Assembly: GCA_000469685.2 (NCBI GenBank)
Contig: LS997565.1
Location: 12,024,505 to 12,088,504, forward strand
Reading direction: 5' to 3'
Length of the DNA stretch: 64,000 nucleotides
DNA from: Haemonchus contortus
Taxonomy: Eukaryota > Nematoda > Chromadorea > Rhabditida > Trichostrongylidae
Positions 34,601 to 46,797 of this stretch are shown one piece after another (positions within the stretch are counted from its first letter, which is position 1; every line of letters begins with the position of its first letter). The position numbers were made by a program, and so were the translations under genes. Under the pieces are notes generated by a model. The model saw nothing but the letters and a program-made list of their open reading frames with translations, had not been told where the DNA came from and did no database searches.

Positions 34601-37600
34601 TGAGTGTTATTGATGCAAATGGTTGTGAAGATGTCCTCATGGGTACAGCTGATAAAACTGTAAATTCTTTGTAAAGAAGGCATCGAAGTCACTGGCAATG
34701 ACCAATCCCGTTTTGGAGATGCGCCTTAGCACTTGACTTCCAGTCAGAATCGCAGTGGGGTTTTGAATGGCCTTGGGGACCATTCAATATTCGTTCAGTA
34801 TTTATATCTTCCCAGACGGGTCTGGTAAAAATTAGCTAGTCTCGAAAGGTCAGGGCTTGGTCGATGCTGGATTCGATCGCTGGACCATGCACGTGAGAGC
34901 ACGTTATTTACGTCTACACGGCACCGGCCTTAGCGTTTGTATGGAATTCAATATTTTACAAAAAAAGTATTTAATGCTGTGGTCTCTCGTGAAGGTGTTT
35001 CTCCTGTTGAGGAAGTGGTTATGCCGTATTGTGACGTTAATGGTTTATTTTATGGCGTGAAAGAAATGAGTTGCGTAGAAAATGACTGACTGACGTGTTC
35101 GGATTCATAGGTGTTGTTGCTCTGTTCGGAATGGTGTTCGACTAGGACATTAGCGAGGGTTCGGTGAAGAATGATTGAGGAGATTTTTATTCATGAGAGT
35201 TGAAGCAGGTCTTATAATTTGGTTTTTCATATTCGGTCATGAATGGTTACAAATGTTGAATGAAAGTATGAAACAATCAAAGGCCAATGAAATCATCGAA
35301 ATAGCAACATTGGTGGCCGGTTCTGCAGCGCCAGTGTTTAATTCAATGATTCATGGCTAAAGGAGTCTTTCCTTGAGACAGGAAATACAGAAACGGGTCG
35401 GATGTCGTGCATGCACTTCATCACATGTCAGTTTTTAGTCTTTCGGATGTTGCGATTTTGTTTGAGCAGCAGTTGCGTTAGCATGCAGTTCCGCGATCCT
35501 ACTGGCTTCAGAAAACGATTTTTCGAGGGAACAAGCCGTCGTTGGAAACTAGAAGTGCCTTTGGGATAGAGTTTTTGGGATAAGTTGACAACATTACGTT
35601 GTACAGGATGTCGGCAGTGAAAATGTCTTGGGAGTATTGCCCCTGTGGCCAGGTTTCTTTGGCTCTGGCATGTGGAATATGGATAGTTAATGAAAACCCG
35701 GTTTTTTTGCAGACGAATGACGGTAGGGCAAGGTCACACATCGTGGGTTGAAGGCAGACATTTCCAGGAATTATGGGTGAGGGTGAAAGTGCAAAGCTGT
35801 GTATTATTCGAAACATTGTTGTGATATGGGTTTGACGAACGACTGGTGTGAATTCATTGGTAAAGGTGGAAATAGCGAAAGTACAAGGGTTCAAGGCTGA
35901 ACGTTTGGCAAGTCGCCAGACTTTGCAAGAACTCGAAGTTAGCAGTTTTTCAGTTTTCCTTCAGATAATCCTCACGCTATTCGAGGTATTTTCGTCCTCC
36001 GGTCTGTAAAAAGCCCTCCTTAATTAGTGAAGACCTATCAGCAATAGTTTCGTGTCATCGATGACCGAAATTAAACAGTTATGGAAAGAAGGGTCTCAGG
36101 CATCCAGGGGTTCCCAATTTTCCATCTTTTACTTGCTTACCTCTTTTACTCATCTTATATCTTCTACTTTTGTGGTGAGCGGGTTCATCCAGGCTATTTC
36201 CATGGCTATTCGCTGTCTCATTACCGAAAGTACCGTGAAAACAGCCCCCACCGTCTCGGCGAAGTACAGCTCCCCATTAGCGTGAATGAGGGATGAGGGC
36301 TAATATAAACAAGGTGGCGGTCATGTCATCGTTTCAGTCGAAAGGGCTCTCATTTTGATGACAGAGCTTAACGATAGCCACCATGGGCCTTGATGGTTAA
36401 ATTGATTTGATGTCAGTTGATCTAGCGGCGTTGGGAGGAGGAGGCTAGACCTCATAGATGTGCTCAATTTTGCTTTGCAATCTATCATGTTTGACTTTTT
36501 TTCTCATTAAACAGCGCTGCGCTGTAGAGTTGTTTTATACGGTGAGATGTAGACACTGATTGTCTAGTCAGGCGGTATCGTCGTCGAGTGTCGGTATCAC
36601 ATAGATCGTCTAATTTTGAACGCTGACGTATGCGGTTTTACTAGTTTTTAATGGCACTTTGGTCGGCGATATTCCTATGGCGATGCGGTTTCGTTGAAAT
36701 ACGCTGCGTCGACTATTTATCGATGCGGAGCGCATGTGACGTTACAACCAATAGGTGTCGTCGAAGCATCTTCACGTAAATGGGGGCCAAGCTTTAAACT
36801 TAGCGACTCGGAAAAGGCAGAAAAACGGTAAAGAGTTAAGGATAGCCCTAATGAAAGCTGAGACGGAGAAGATACTGTTCAATGGAAAGTTGATAGGGCG
36901 TTGGAAAAAGGACTGGCTGCTATTTTTAGCTTTTCTGGCTTTGACGATTCGGTTTTCTTTAATTCGAGCAACATCAATGCATCATGTCTGTGCAAACTAA
37001 TCCATGAACCAGTTCAAATGGGGAGGCGATAATTCTTTACAACTGTTTTTCGATAATTCTCTCTCTGCAAAATAAGTCTCGACAGCGTTGTGCCAGTTTG
37101 CACGGATGTTGTTGTACATAATCCGATCTTTAGCTTGTTGTCGGAATATTTATCGCGCGGAACAGCGTGACAAGATTGAAAGGATCTGCATAGGCGAGTG
37201 TGTGGGGTGGTTGCAGGAACTGGTCAGGGACTATAGCTGCAGTTTTTTTTTTCACGGAAAACTGTGCTGGAGTGTTTCAGTGAAATTCTTCCGAGCAGGC
37301 CTTCGCCCTTTGTACATCATAGACCCTGAAGTATGTGGGGGCTTTGAAGGAGCATTGGTTGGTAAAGATGAAATGTGAGGAAAACATGAGTTCCGTTTCA
37401 CAAAAATGAAGATGATACAAGAAGGTTTTGAGGAAAAGTGAGGAATATAAAGAAGGTTTCAGGGGGCTTTCTGACAGAAGCAAATCAGTTGCTTAGCCGT
37501 CTCTCCTGGTTGAGTGGTTTACTGAAGTAGGCCTTTGTAAATGATTTCACGAGAAATAGACGCAGGAGGGTCTGCTTACGGGTTTGATTCCCTGGGTGGG

Positions 37601-40600
37601 TAGGTAGGCTCTCTCGAAAATTCTTTTTTTTTTAAAGGCGATGGGGTTCAGGCTATCGTATGGCCTAGTATAAACGCACCCACTCAGTAATCTATTTTTT
37701 TATTTCCCGCAAGTTCCTTATGCCAATTGCTCTTTGAGAAATCTTTTCGAGTTAATATCCCAATTTGTTTCTTATACTAATTGCTCTTCGAGGGAATAGC
37801 GTGAACTTTTCAGTAGCTGTGCGCTGATATTTTGGGCAGATGTAATTGAGAGGTATATCGAGATCAATTTTATGATCATCTCTCTTGTTTTTGTGCATTG
37901 CGTGCGCGAGGGTTTGCTAATCGAATCGGGCCTACGCAGAGTGTGTTTATAGCATGCCCATTCTCTGGAATCATTTCCGGTCCTTTTTTTTTTACACTGA
38001 ATGACGTTTCTCAAATGGTGCGCCCGTTCATCGACAAATAACTTAAGCGTCTCTGAATGACGAATTCCTGGAATTATAGATGGCCCTCATTGGATGATAT
38101 GAGATGAACAACACACGCTATATGTTTACCGAGCCTGATATATTGTGCTGGCATCACATGATTGAAGTAATGAGTTCGGGAGCGTTCAGGTTTCAGTAGT
38201 TCTAGGGAGGGACCAGATTTGGGATATCAATAGTTTTCTACATCTTTCGTCTCTGCTCGAGCATACCTTGCTTCGTGGTGTTCTAACTTACTGAATTGGT
38301 GCTAGTTCACTGGGTATTTGTGACATCATTCATTCTATCTTTACTCTAACAAAGAGTGGTTTGTGTACTGGAGTTGGAAGTCTTATTTTGGGTCAGTCAG
38401 CCTTGAGCAGCCGGAGTTGCCGAGACGACGTTTATCAGTCCATTGTACCGTTGTATAATGGTAGCCCCGATACTTCCCATTCACAGTAGGGTTTGAATTA
38501 ACGATGTGCTGCATTTGACACGGTAAACTGATCAAAGGAGGAAGTTCCTGACAGTGATCAATCTTGTTCCGAGATGCGCCCACTTGATCGACTCCTATAT
38601 AGGAATCGTAGTGGCGTACCGAGAAATATTTGGTCTGTACAATGACAGTGGGGACAGCTAGATGCAAGCCAATGCACTGAACCAACTCCGATGTGATGAA
38701 AAGCTTAGTTGGCATCGATCGGCAGTTGTTTTCAAACTGTAAAAGTGTTGTGGCGCCATATTGGACCAGCCCACCTCTGCCATTCATGTGAACGAATGAC
38801 ACATATTCATGAAGGACAGATATTTCAGCTCACATTCAAAGGGTAGGGAGATATATCGGTTCCCAACTAAGACTGACGGGGATCTTAACAAATAATCTAG
38901 TTCGCTTCTGATAGATCAACTATTCAGAAAGTTTTAAAAAGAATGAGCAGCGGCTGTGTTTTTATTTCTGTTACTTGATGGTATAGAAGGTCAGGGGAGG
39001 TGCTTACAGGGTTTGATACAGGCAACCTTTTATTTGTAGTAAATTGCTAATTAAACTCCATTTTTGAATCAGATTTTCTGTGATTTTGAATGAAGGGCCC
39101 AGTTGTGGCTTGTTCTTATGGGACTGACTCCTTCAGCTTACATCACTTCTAACTGCAAGAGTACTAATAGTCTCAGATGAGAGAGAAGAGAGGAAAAGAG
39201 AGAAACTAGTCCGAAAACTTTTTGGATGTTAGTAGACTTGATTTTTTCCATTACGACATCCAGATTATGCGTTTTTAATGACTGAAGTGATCTTTGTTTC
39301 AGATGACGAGCGCTGTTCACAGTTACCGATCGCTCAGTCATTTTCGCCGTGCGCTGCGACAACTCCGGAATCTTTGGCCAGCCCTCCATCTGAGTGCCCT
39401 TTAGACGGAACATTCAGTCCCGGTAAAGGTGAGAGTATATAGTTCAAATAAACCCGTTTTTCATCGACAAGCGTATCGAATCGGAAGTGACGATCTGTGC
39501 GGCTGCGCTGATCGGTGCTTTCTCAACGAAAATCGCGTGGAATGCGACATTTTTCACTGGGTCTGCGTTGCCGTCGTATACGCTTATCTTGCATCGTACC
39601 GAATGTCGCCGATTCGGTGAACGAGCGGTCGAAAAGGTCGATGCGGTCAGTTCGCTAGCCAGCCGCCACTTGGTGTCAACTTCCGGCATCGACAAGGGAT
39701 CTATGGAGAAATTGGTGATTACGGCGCATAAGTACATCTAACTTTAAACAACCATCGGTTCATCCTTTTTAGTGGATCTTATTTGTCGGAAGGACTTCGG
39801 CTAAATAAGGACGGCTTACTCTCTTTAGCTAGTACCGGAAAGCACCAAGGTATGGGTTCGAGTCCCCTCTGAGGCCGAAGTTTTGCCCACAAATCGTCAT
39901 CCTTGTGAGGCTTACTCCTGAGTAAACTGATGGCTTCATGCTTCAAGAACTGTGTAAAAAAAAGTGGGGGATAGTTGCTCGTTAGAGATTATTTCCCGGT
40001 TTGAGCCTAGCTTAGGGACAAAATGTCGGTGGCGTGACGATACCGAATTTAGGGTTATCTCCATCCTAATCCTAGCTTCCCAGACGTGATCATAGGGGAA
40101 TAAGCCTACTTAATTCCCACTTCCTTTTTGATTGATTAGTAGCCGCATCATATTTCATCCGTATAACGGAGTGGGAGACCATATTTATATTCTTGGCAAA
40201 ATTCCAGTTCAAACATCATTTGTAGCTTGAAATCTGATGCTAGATTCATATTGTCGGGGGAGTTCTTAGTCCAAACGGAATACGTGAATGACTTGAATCA
40301 TTTGCTGATGCTACCACATTAATGAAGTGCGACTGCATTCCTTCGTGTCCCTAGAGGAAGCGCTTTACACCAGGAATGTGTAACTGCAAGACATGACACT
40401 AATTGGTATCACTTAAAAACGAACATGAAAAACAAACAACGTCTCTTTCCGGATCCATTCGAGAGTTCTCTGCGAACTCTCTAAGAAGCGTCGTTCCACA
40501 TTACAGCATTCAGGGTGGGGGGTGCACGTAGCAATGTGGGGTTCACTGGGGACTTTGATTCCACATCAAACTATACTCCATCATGATTTTGGTAGATGGT

Positions 40601-43600
40601 TGGGATTAAGGAAATGGCCAGAACTGTGGCCAGCACTTCGTCGCCTGGGTCCGCTGGCCACAACTGTCTGTTATGGAGGCTTTTAAGCTTGATGAAGCCA
40701 AGTGAGAATCCATGAGTGGGGCTCATCCTTTGTGTATGTTCAAGATGTTTGTCTTTTTAAAAATTGCTGACGCAAGTTCCTTACGCAGCAATGCGCTGAT
40801 AGCAGCATTTTGGTTGGTAACGGAAGAGTTTATTGCGAGGTGACCTAAAGAACTTCGTGGAAATGCAGTAGTGAACCGATTTCAAGACCATTTCGTTCGC
40901 TCAAAACGAGTTCCATGAGGTCTTTTCAATACATTGTAGCGGATTTCTATTTGTGTGGAATAGTCATCGTTTTTTTGGAAATGTTAAGCGAAGTATGATG
41001 ATGAGACGAAGATCGGGGCTATATAGACTTTGTCCTCTTCGTCGTCGCACTTTATGTTCGTTTTCGAATTGTGGCGGCGTTAGGGGACAGCTGTTCAGGG
41101 GGCTTCGAACTGAGCGGAAGTGGCGCAAGCAGTCTGAGATGGCATAAAAACGAACGGAGACTGAGACAAATGGGTGTGGTAGGTGTATGGAACTCGGGCT
41201 GTTCTTTGAAGTCCACTGTGCGTTGTAAAATTGGTCGTCCACCTTGCGGAAACAGGGGGTGGAATGATTTCGAGTGCATAGTCTGGGTGAGAAATGGGTC
41301 ACAGGAAATTTCGAAACAACGAGCTAGTGGGTGGGAATGTGGGTAGCTATTTTAAATGGTAATACTTCCGGTAAGTTTTTTCTCGAATTCTCAGTGTAAT
41401 TCAGTCATGGTGAGCTCTAATAATTTGTGGATATTTGGTTCGGGTGAGCGCCATGCAAAAGAGTCCCAAACATCACTGATCAATCTATTCCGAGTTACTC
41501 CGCGGTATATGCTTCTATCAGAACCGGAAGGGCATTAGAAGGCTAATCTGCCAATCCAGAGAGATAAGTAGGTTTGTAACGTCACTGCACCCGTTAATCC
41601 CATACTCACTTCGCACGGACGGGGTTAGATCTTGCAGACTTTGCAAATCAAGTAGGCGCCTTTGAATGTTGAGCTAATCGTGCCATAAGAGAGAGAGATG
41701 GTAACGAACGTGCATGAATTGATACAAACTCGGGACTTTGTTGGCAGATTCATTGGATCTTCTGATGGCTCTCTTCAAATCTGGATTCTGACCTCCTTTG
41801 TCCGTGTTTATTGGGGATATAGGCAAAGTTTGTGCTGGCTGTGAGATGGTGGCGATGTACGTCGTGCTGCGCACTGCGACAGCCTACATATTGTGGATAT
41901 GATGGATGAGTATACGGCTGACCATGCCTATGCATATGTGATCCAAGTCGATTCGTACTTGCGCAAGAAGTCGTCACGTACGCTAGGGATCTCCCAAAGA
42001 ATGGCGACATTGTTGGCTTCAGTTTTTAAACTTTTCAAGGTTCACGGTTTAGTATTAGTGACTGGAATAAATAGGGAGAAGAGTTCATTCCAGCTGGTAT
42101 ATATGTAGGGACTGTTGCTCAGAATGGTTTAACGGGTATGTATGGAGGAGATTGAAAAAAAATACAATCGCATCGAAAAAGCATGCTTTCTCGTGTTTTT
42201 TTTTGTGGAAACATTTCATTTTTTGTATCAATATCGGTCTACAGTATCTTCAATTTTTGATTTGCAACAGTGTGCGATCTTTTCGATAACTTTTGGCACT
42301 CCGTACTCAGAAGTCCATTGTATGGGCATAGAAATTAGTTTCCTCTATTGAATTCGTTGCTTTCTTTCGAACGATAGTAGAAGTTTTGAATTGGCAACTG
42401 GGTGGTGTCGTGGAGTGTGGAGGTTTTATTTTATGTTATCCAACTACTTTTGGGCCGCGATGTGGTCTTGCTTTCCAGAGGTCGATGAAATATGATCTCG
42501 AAGCCTGAAGCCATTTTATGAGGGTTGAGTCGATTTTCATAAATCACAGCATAGACCCCATAATCATTCTTTCTATTATTATCCTATAATTTTTCACTAT
42601 TCTATTTCTTTGAGTACCTCTAAATGGAAGCCGAACGCATAAGCCACCTCATAAAAGTTCCCGATTTCTCAACGCGAAGCACTTTGCCCACTTACGTCAT
42701 ATAGAATAACGACATTAACCAAAGAATTGATGGCCCCAATTCATATTTCGAAGCGAATGGTTAGAGTAGGGCAACAAAGCATTAGGGGGGCTGATTGGAG
42801 TCCAGAAATTCGCTTTAGTTTCCATTTTTTGCTGGATTTTCAGGACAGACTGGACTTTTCCTGACCACATTGCATTCCAGATTCCGATTGGGTTCATCCC
42901 GCACACGGCCCAGATTGGCACCAAATAATTAACTAAACACTCTTAGTTCCTTAAACTATCCAGGACTCCACACGAATAAAGGTCCAAGTTAGTGAGGAGG
43001 GGTCCGAGATGACTACTTCGTGGGGATGTGGTAAATAGAACTGAACAATTGAAAGGCATGGCTTATTCCGCTAATGTTGATCAGAGTCTACTTTTTGGTC
43101 ATTTCGTTTTCACGGTAGAAGCCCTATCCATGAATTTGGAGAGAGGGAGTTTTCGGTATTGACTGCCTTGGGGCAGAGCAGTTGGGTCGAAGCTTAAAGG
43201 ACCCGAGATGTACCAATTGGTACGCGAGTAATGAGGAGTACTCATTGTTTACTCTAGTGGGATCATGGTGGTGTTGATGGACTTAATGCATACGGATGAG
43301 ACGAACTTTGTTCATCGTATAGACAGCAATTGATTTACTAATGGAACGCTGCAATGACAACTGGTCCATTTTTCAAAGGGAAATTAATTGTTGTTGGTTA
43401 CACGACGGCTGCGTTCGATACTACACAGGCTATTCAGTTATGCGTGATTCGTAGTTACTCAGGCGTGTTGTTTATCATGATCTGACAATTAAAGGCTGCT
43501 AATTTGATGACTATGAAATGCATTTATAGCATTTACCAAATGCGTTCACTACAAACATCACTGCTGGGTTTCTTCTCACTCAGTAATAAAAAAATAAAGT

Positions 43601-45989
43601 GTCAAAAATTGATTACAACAAAAATTCAAGGGAATATTTAAAAAAAGATAAAGCTGAGAGATGCGCCCACGCATTCGACTTTCATTCAGAATCCTAGGGG
43701 CGTATTGAATGCGTATGGCCTATACAATGAGTTGCGGTGGCCAGACGATGTACAAGTCAGTGCTTTCATCCTCCCAGACGAGTCTGGTACCAATTAATCG
43801 ACCCCCGAGATGATGGAAGGCTTTGTCGACGAGGCGGATATCGATCCTGGATCAAGAGGATATGCAGGAGGGATTTTTTCTGATTGCCACCCAGCGTGAT
43901 TGTGGGTTAGCAAAAGGGCCCTTCATTTTGTTATCAGGTCCGATGATAGAGAGATTTCGGAGTACCACGGAGCCATGTGGTCTAAATTACCATCTACCAT
44001 GAGCTTTTTCCGGAACAATTGTTATAGATGTAAGAAAATTATGCTATAGGCTACCATGAGCGAAGATAAAACTGATCCTATTGTTCTGGTCTACAGCGTA
44101 GATTGGCCCTTCTGTGTAGAGGCTGCGGACTGCTCAGAGCTAGAGGCCCTCGAGGCTATCCTAGCCCTGCCCTTATTTTTATTCCAACATGTCTGAATGA
44201 TCGCGGTTTTACCTTTAAATCTGAATATTTTCAGTAGATGATGATGCATTGTCGTCCTGTTCGTTGGAATCGCTACCATCGCTCATCGGCAATCGTAGTC
44301 ATCGTGAACGTTGTACATCTACGTCTGCAACCAATGACTGCTTCGCTACGATGACACCAGCAGATGGACTTGGTCGCTCATTACTTGCGGGGCCATCGTC
44401 TGACTATTCATCGCATTTTGTGCTTTCCGGTCTCGTGGGAGGCCCTGGACAAGTCAACGAAGCGTTTGCAAAGTGAGTCATTTCTGAGTCATTGTTTTTA
44501 TTTCAATAATGTCTGTGGGTTGATTTGTCGATCTCGGGGTCGAGAAATTCCCGAGCCATGAAATCATTGCTCGAAAGTCTACCAGTTAGTAATAAGATAG
44601 TAGTAATAGCAGTATTTAGTGATAATTAGTTTGAAAGTGGTTAGTTCCAGCTCTTACGGATAGCAGAACTCAAGTATTATAATGAAGGAAAGTATCTATA
44701 GAACTGGGCATATGCTAAGGGTTTTCAGCTTATGCCTTCAGATTTTTGAAATTTCACTTTTCTAAGGCGTCTCCTTCAACTTCGTGAGTTCTTTCGCTGG
44801 TAAAGTAGTACAAAAATTATTTCAGAATGATCGATGATGTTCGTTGCGAGGACACAGCTTGTCATCGTGCGGCTGCCACGTCGTTGTCGTCGTCGATGTC
44901 CTCGTCGTCCGTGTGCGAGTCAGTTCAACTTCCCGACAACGTAATAATCCTAGCCGACACCCATACATGGAGTGTACAAGTAAGTTGACAGTAATTTCTC
45001 CTCCTAGCCTATTCTCCCCTACTTTGACCGTTCATTCAGGTAGCGTCTAATGAGGGATGGGGTGAAGTTTATTCACCATCGGAAGCAGTTGTATCTATGT
45101 TGGAACAATTTTGCGATCTTTATCGTGTTGGATATGCTCCAAAGCTTTTGATTAGCTATTTGGAAGATTCGCTATCTGATGTGCTCAGCAAGAGTCTAAG
45201 TCTTGTCGAGATTGTGAGTTTCTTTCCGGTCTCAGGACTGCGAGTTTTCTTTTTTTTGTATTTCCTTTTTTCAATCTTGTGACTCCTGAACTGACTCTGT
45301 ATTTCGTTTTCTCAATCTTGTCACTCTGAAACTCCACGAAAATAAAAAACGGTTCCATAATGTTTTTACACTGTTTTGCCGTACAGGTTTGTTATGATGA
45401 AACCGCGGTTTCATCATAACAAACCTGTACGGCAAAACAGTGTAAAAACATTATGTGACATGCCCAGGTTTCAAGAAGACCGAACATGGAAAAAAACGGT
45501 TCCTCGGGAAGCTTTCACAGGTTATTCGGGGCCATTCCGGACCATTCTCAGCTTTTAGCACCTTCAGATCCTCCTCGAGGTTTCAGCTTCTCGACTTCTT
45601 TTTGGGTTTTCAGTCTTTAAACGAGGTTTTCTATTCGATTCCTAGTACTGAGAACTTTTCTATGTTTGATTTTTGAAGTTTCTCCTTTCTTCCCTACCCC
45701 TTCTGATCAGAGCACGCACTTTAAATCACTCCTTCCCGAAGCTATACTGCTGAAAGTTAATGTAAAACCAGTAACTGTTTTTATTGTAACCTATTTTGTC
45801 TCCTTTGTCCCCCGATTTTACCGTAAATTAAATACAAGCCTTCAGGTATCACGTGGCTCTCCGTCATCACAAGGTCCGCTCTCACCAGAACGTGTTCGTT
45901 CCATCGTGGATTGCGATCACTCTGACCTGCGGCTAATCCTAAATGTGGCCTCAGTCTATTGGCCATCGGTATTAGCCTCAGTGGTATGA
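25610..45989 (+). CDS. fnip: Folliculin-interacting protein (FNIP), complete, 17 exons
   Basis: Exons: 25610-25794, 25852-26005, 26810-26910, 26967-27023, 27186-27339, 27400-27529, 30217-30344, 30420-30515, 33202-33374, 33455-33572, 33670-33768, 33904-33994, 39303-39428, 44235-44472, 44826-44979, 45040-45213, 45846-45989 (TGA). All junctions agree in phase; 2,322 nt give 773 residues. FNIP binds folliculin through longin and DENN domains and acts at the lysosome on RagC/D GTPases, TORC1 and AMPK. Longin landmarks: VLFDTASIVP, FGAMPTAIGSDSFKIHTI, RQVGLGIML, HIPLVEAEMSRLEMRI (about residues 70-330). DENN landmarks: PVWLSLL, HHMSWVASV, VLSYFIRCSA, GRSLLAG...FVLSG, VIILADTHTWSVQ, LISYLEDSL and the C-terminal LNVASVYWPSVLASVV. 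It is shorter than vertebrate FNIP1 (about 1,160 residues), mainly because the poorly conserved middle (residues about 496-560) is reduced. ATG 25,610 fits the short basic FNIP N-terminus. Exon 10's donor (TCG|gttcag) is weak. An extra exon could exist in the 4.8-kb intron at 39,429-44,234. Confidence 0.93.
27530..30216 (+). other. FNIP intron 6 (2.7 kb)
   Basis: The flanking exons join in phase (CEQ|SPSTRW). I see no nested gene. A 68-codon open frame at 28,331-28,537 is unsupported. Confidence 0.6.
31503..31596. repeat. Imperfect inverted repeat, about 42-bp arms
   Basis: The left arm 31,503-31,545 (agtgccagaa...gcgtgtaaa) pairs with 31,556-31,596 (tttacacgc...ctggcact) across a 10-nt loop. 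Both ends and the blocks 'cccaagaag' and 'gcgtgtaaa' are exact; the rest holds a few mismatches and a small length difference. It lies in FNIP intron 8 and is probably a foldback relic. Confidence 0.75.
32793..32890. repeat. Short minisatellite, about 34-bp unit x3
   Basis: There are three degenerate units of the form 'tcgtggaggggcacgaaggg' plus 'gaccagcaagt', each carrying a 'cgtgg(a/t)gg' and a 'caaaggg' block. The array makes the minus strand look open with repeated Cys/His/Pro, which is why a 66-codon frame appears there. No gene is indicated. Confidence 0.65.
34719..34895 (+). repeat. Dispersed repeat R1, copy b
   Basis: Landmarks in order: gatgcgcc, 'cttgacttccagtcagaatc', 'ttgaatggcc', 'cttcccagacgggtctggta', 'aaaggtcagggcttggtcga' and 'ggattcgatcg'. 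The last block resembles a degraded tRNA-type B box. It lies in FNIP intron 12. Confidence 0.7.
37497..37610 (+). repeat. tRNA-derived SINE-like sequence
   Basis: An A-box-like block (ctggttgagtggttt, 37,506-37,520) is followed about 60 nt later by a B-box-like block (gggtttgattccc, 37,580-37,592), the internal promoter arrangement of tRNA genes. No cloverleaf with acceptor stem can be folded convincingly, so a tRNA-derived repeat is more likely than a functional tRNA. Confidence 0.4.
38572..38690 (+). repeat. Dispersed repeat R1, copy e (partial)
   Basis: The copy starts 'gatgcgcccacttgatcgac' and continues with 'aatcgtagtggcgta', then diverges. Same orientation as the other copies. It lies in FNIP intron 12. 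Confidence 0.5.
39429..44234 (+). other. FNIP intron 13 (4.8 kb) with an unexplained open segment
   Basis: Exons 13 and 14 join in phase 1 across it (SPGK|VDDDALSS). At 39,484-39,741 one + frame is open for 84 codons from ATG with G/C-ending codon preference, and the opposite strand is open for 97 codons. I could not find splice sites that would place it in FNIP in frame. A tRNA-like B box (gggttcgagtcccc, 39,853-39,866) and an R1 copy (43,660-43,855) are also present. Nothing else is supported. Confidence 0.5.
43660..43855 (+). repeat. Dispersed repeat R1, copy c
   Basis: This is the best preserved copy: gatgcgcccac, 'tttcattcagaatcc', 'gcgtattgaatgcgtatggc', 'ggccagacgatgtacaagtc', 'tcctcccagacgagtctggt', and a 3' part with 'ggctttgtcgacgaggcgga' and 'atcgatcctgg'. 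It lies in FNIP intron 13. Confidence 0.75.
45356..45455. repeat. Perfect 100-bp palindrome (2 x 50 bp, no spacer)
   Basis: The arm 45,356-45,405 is the exact reverse complement of 45,406-45,455; the centre is aaaccgcggttt. I found no mismatch over 50 pairs. It lies in the last intron of FNIP (45,214-45,845), away from the splice sites. No target duplication is visible at its ends. Read as RNA, it would form a 50-bp uninterrupted hairpin in the FNIP pre-mRNA. Confidence 0.95.
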
Positions 45990-46791
45990 TGACGCTGGTG
46001 GGACCTTGTTAGATGCTTCCCAGATCTCGTCCCGGGCCCCAAACGATGCTCACTGTCGACAAAGTCGCCGATGGATTGCTTGCCTGTTCACCGGCGACTT
46101 CTGCTTGCAGCCTTATTCTTCACATATTGATTGTAGGCCAGTGCTAATTTATTTATTATTTCAAGGTTCACCCGGTTCATTTAGAGCACGACGATGACCC
46201 GCGTGTCGTCTACAGTACATAGTTTCTCGCTTTTTTTTTACTTTTGAGTTTGTTTCGTTTTCTTTTTCTTTTTTAATTGATTTTATTAATTCTATATTCA
46301 CATTCTGTCGTATTAAGAGTTCTATTTATAATTTATTGACAAATCACCATATGTTCACCGTGAGATTCTTACATCAGCTATTACCATGACCTTGATTGGT
46401 GTTGTATTTTTTTTATTGCGCGATTAACTTTACAACTTAATTCATATATACTATAATATATATGCATAGGGTTAGTGTACATATAAACAGAGCGGTATAT
46501 GTTATATTTTTGATTGTAATCGCGGATGGGTCTTCTGCTCTTCTCTGTTTCTGTTTGCTTTTCTGTTTTTTCTTCGATACTTTTGAAGAGAGCTGAAATG
46601 TTAACAAGGACGGGCTTCAGTGTATGTGTGTGTGTGCTCGCGCTTTTAATTTTGTATATGAGCTCGTTGTGAACTGCGGAATTATATTTATAATTACAAA
46701 AGTTAACTACGGCGATTTGATGGCGTGTATATTTGGTTGAATACAGGAATATATAAGCTCAATGCAGGCCATAAATCTAACTAGAATTAAG

Positions 46792-46797
46792 AATAAA
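46792..46797 (+). terminator. Candidate FNIP poly(A) signal AATAAA
   Basis: This is the first clear AATAAA on the + strand after the FNIP stop, about 800 nt downstream. Nematode 3'UTRs are often shorter, so a variant signal closer to the stop may be used instead. Confidence 0.25.

Larger units (their letters stand above)
33995..39302 (+). other. FNIP intron 12 (5.3 kb)
   Basis: The intron contains R1 repeat copies near 34,719-34,895 and 38,572-38,690 and a tRNA-like A box/B box pair near 37,506-37,592. No exon or nested gene is supported. The longest frames are 128 codons (minus 35,508-35,894) and 139 codons (minus 38,383-38,802, lying over an R1 copy). Confidence 0.55.

Noticed and set aside
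35508..35894. 128-codon minus open frame in FNIP intron 12
   Set aside because: No recognisable domain, no phase-compatible splice partners; consistent with a chance frame.
38383..38802. 139-codon minus open frame in FNIP intron 12
   Set aside because: It lies over a degraded R1 repeat copy and shows no protein family pattern.
40964..41346. Overlapping 112-codon minus and 91-codon plus frames in FNIP intron 13
   Set aside because: Mutually antisense, no family pattern and no splice context; treated as chance.
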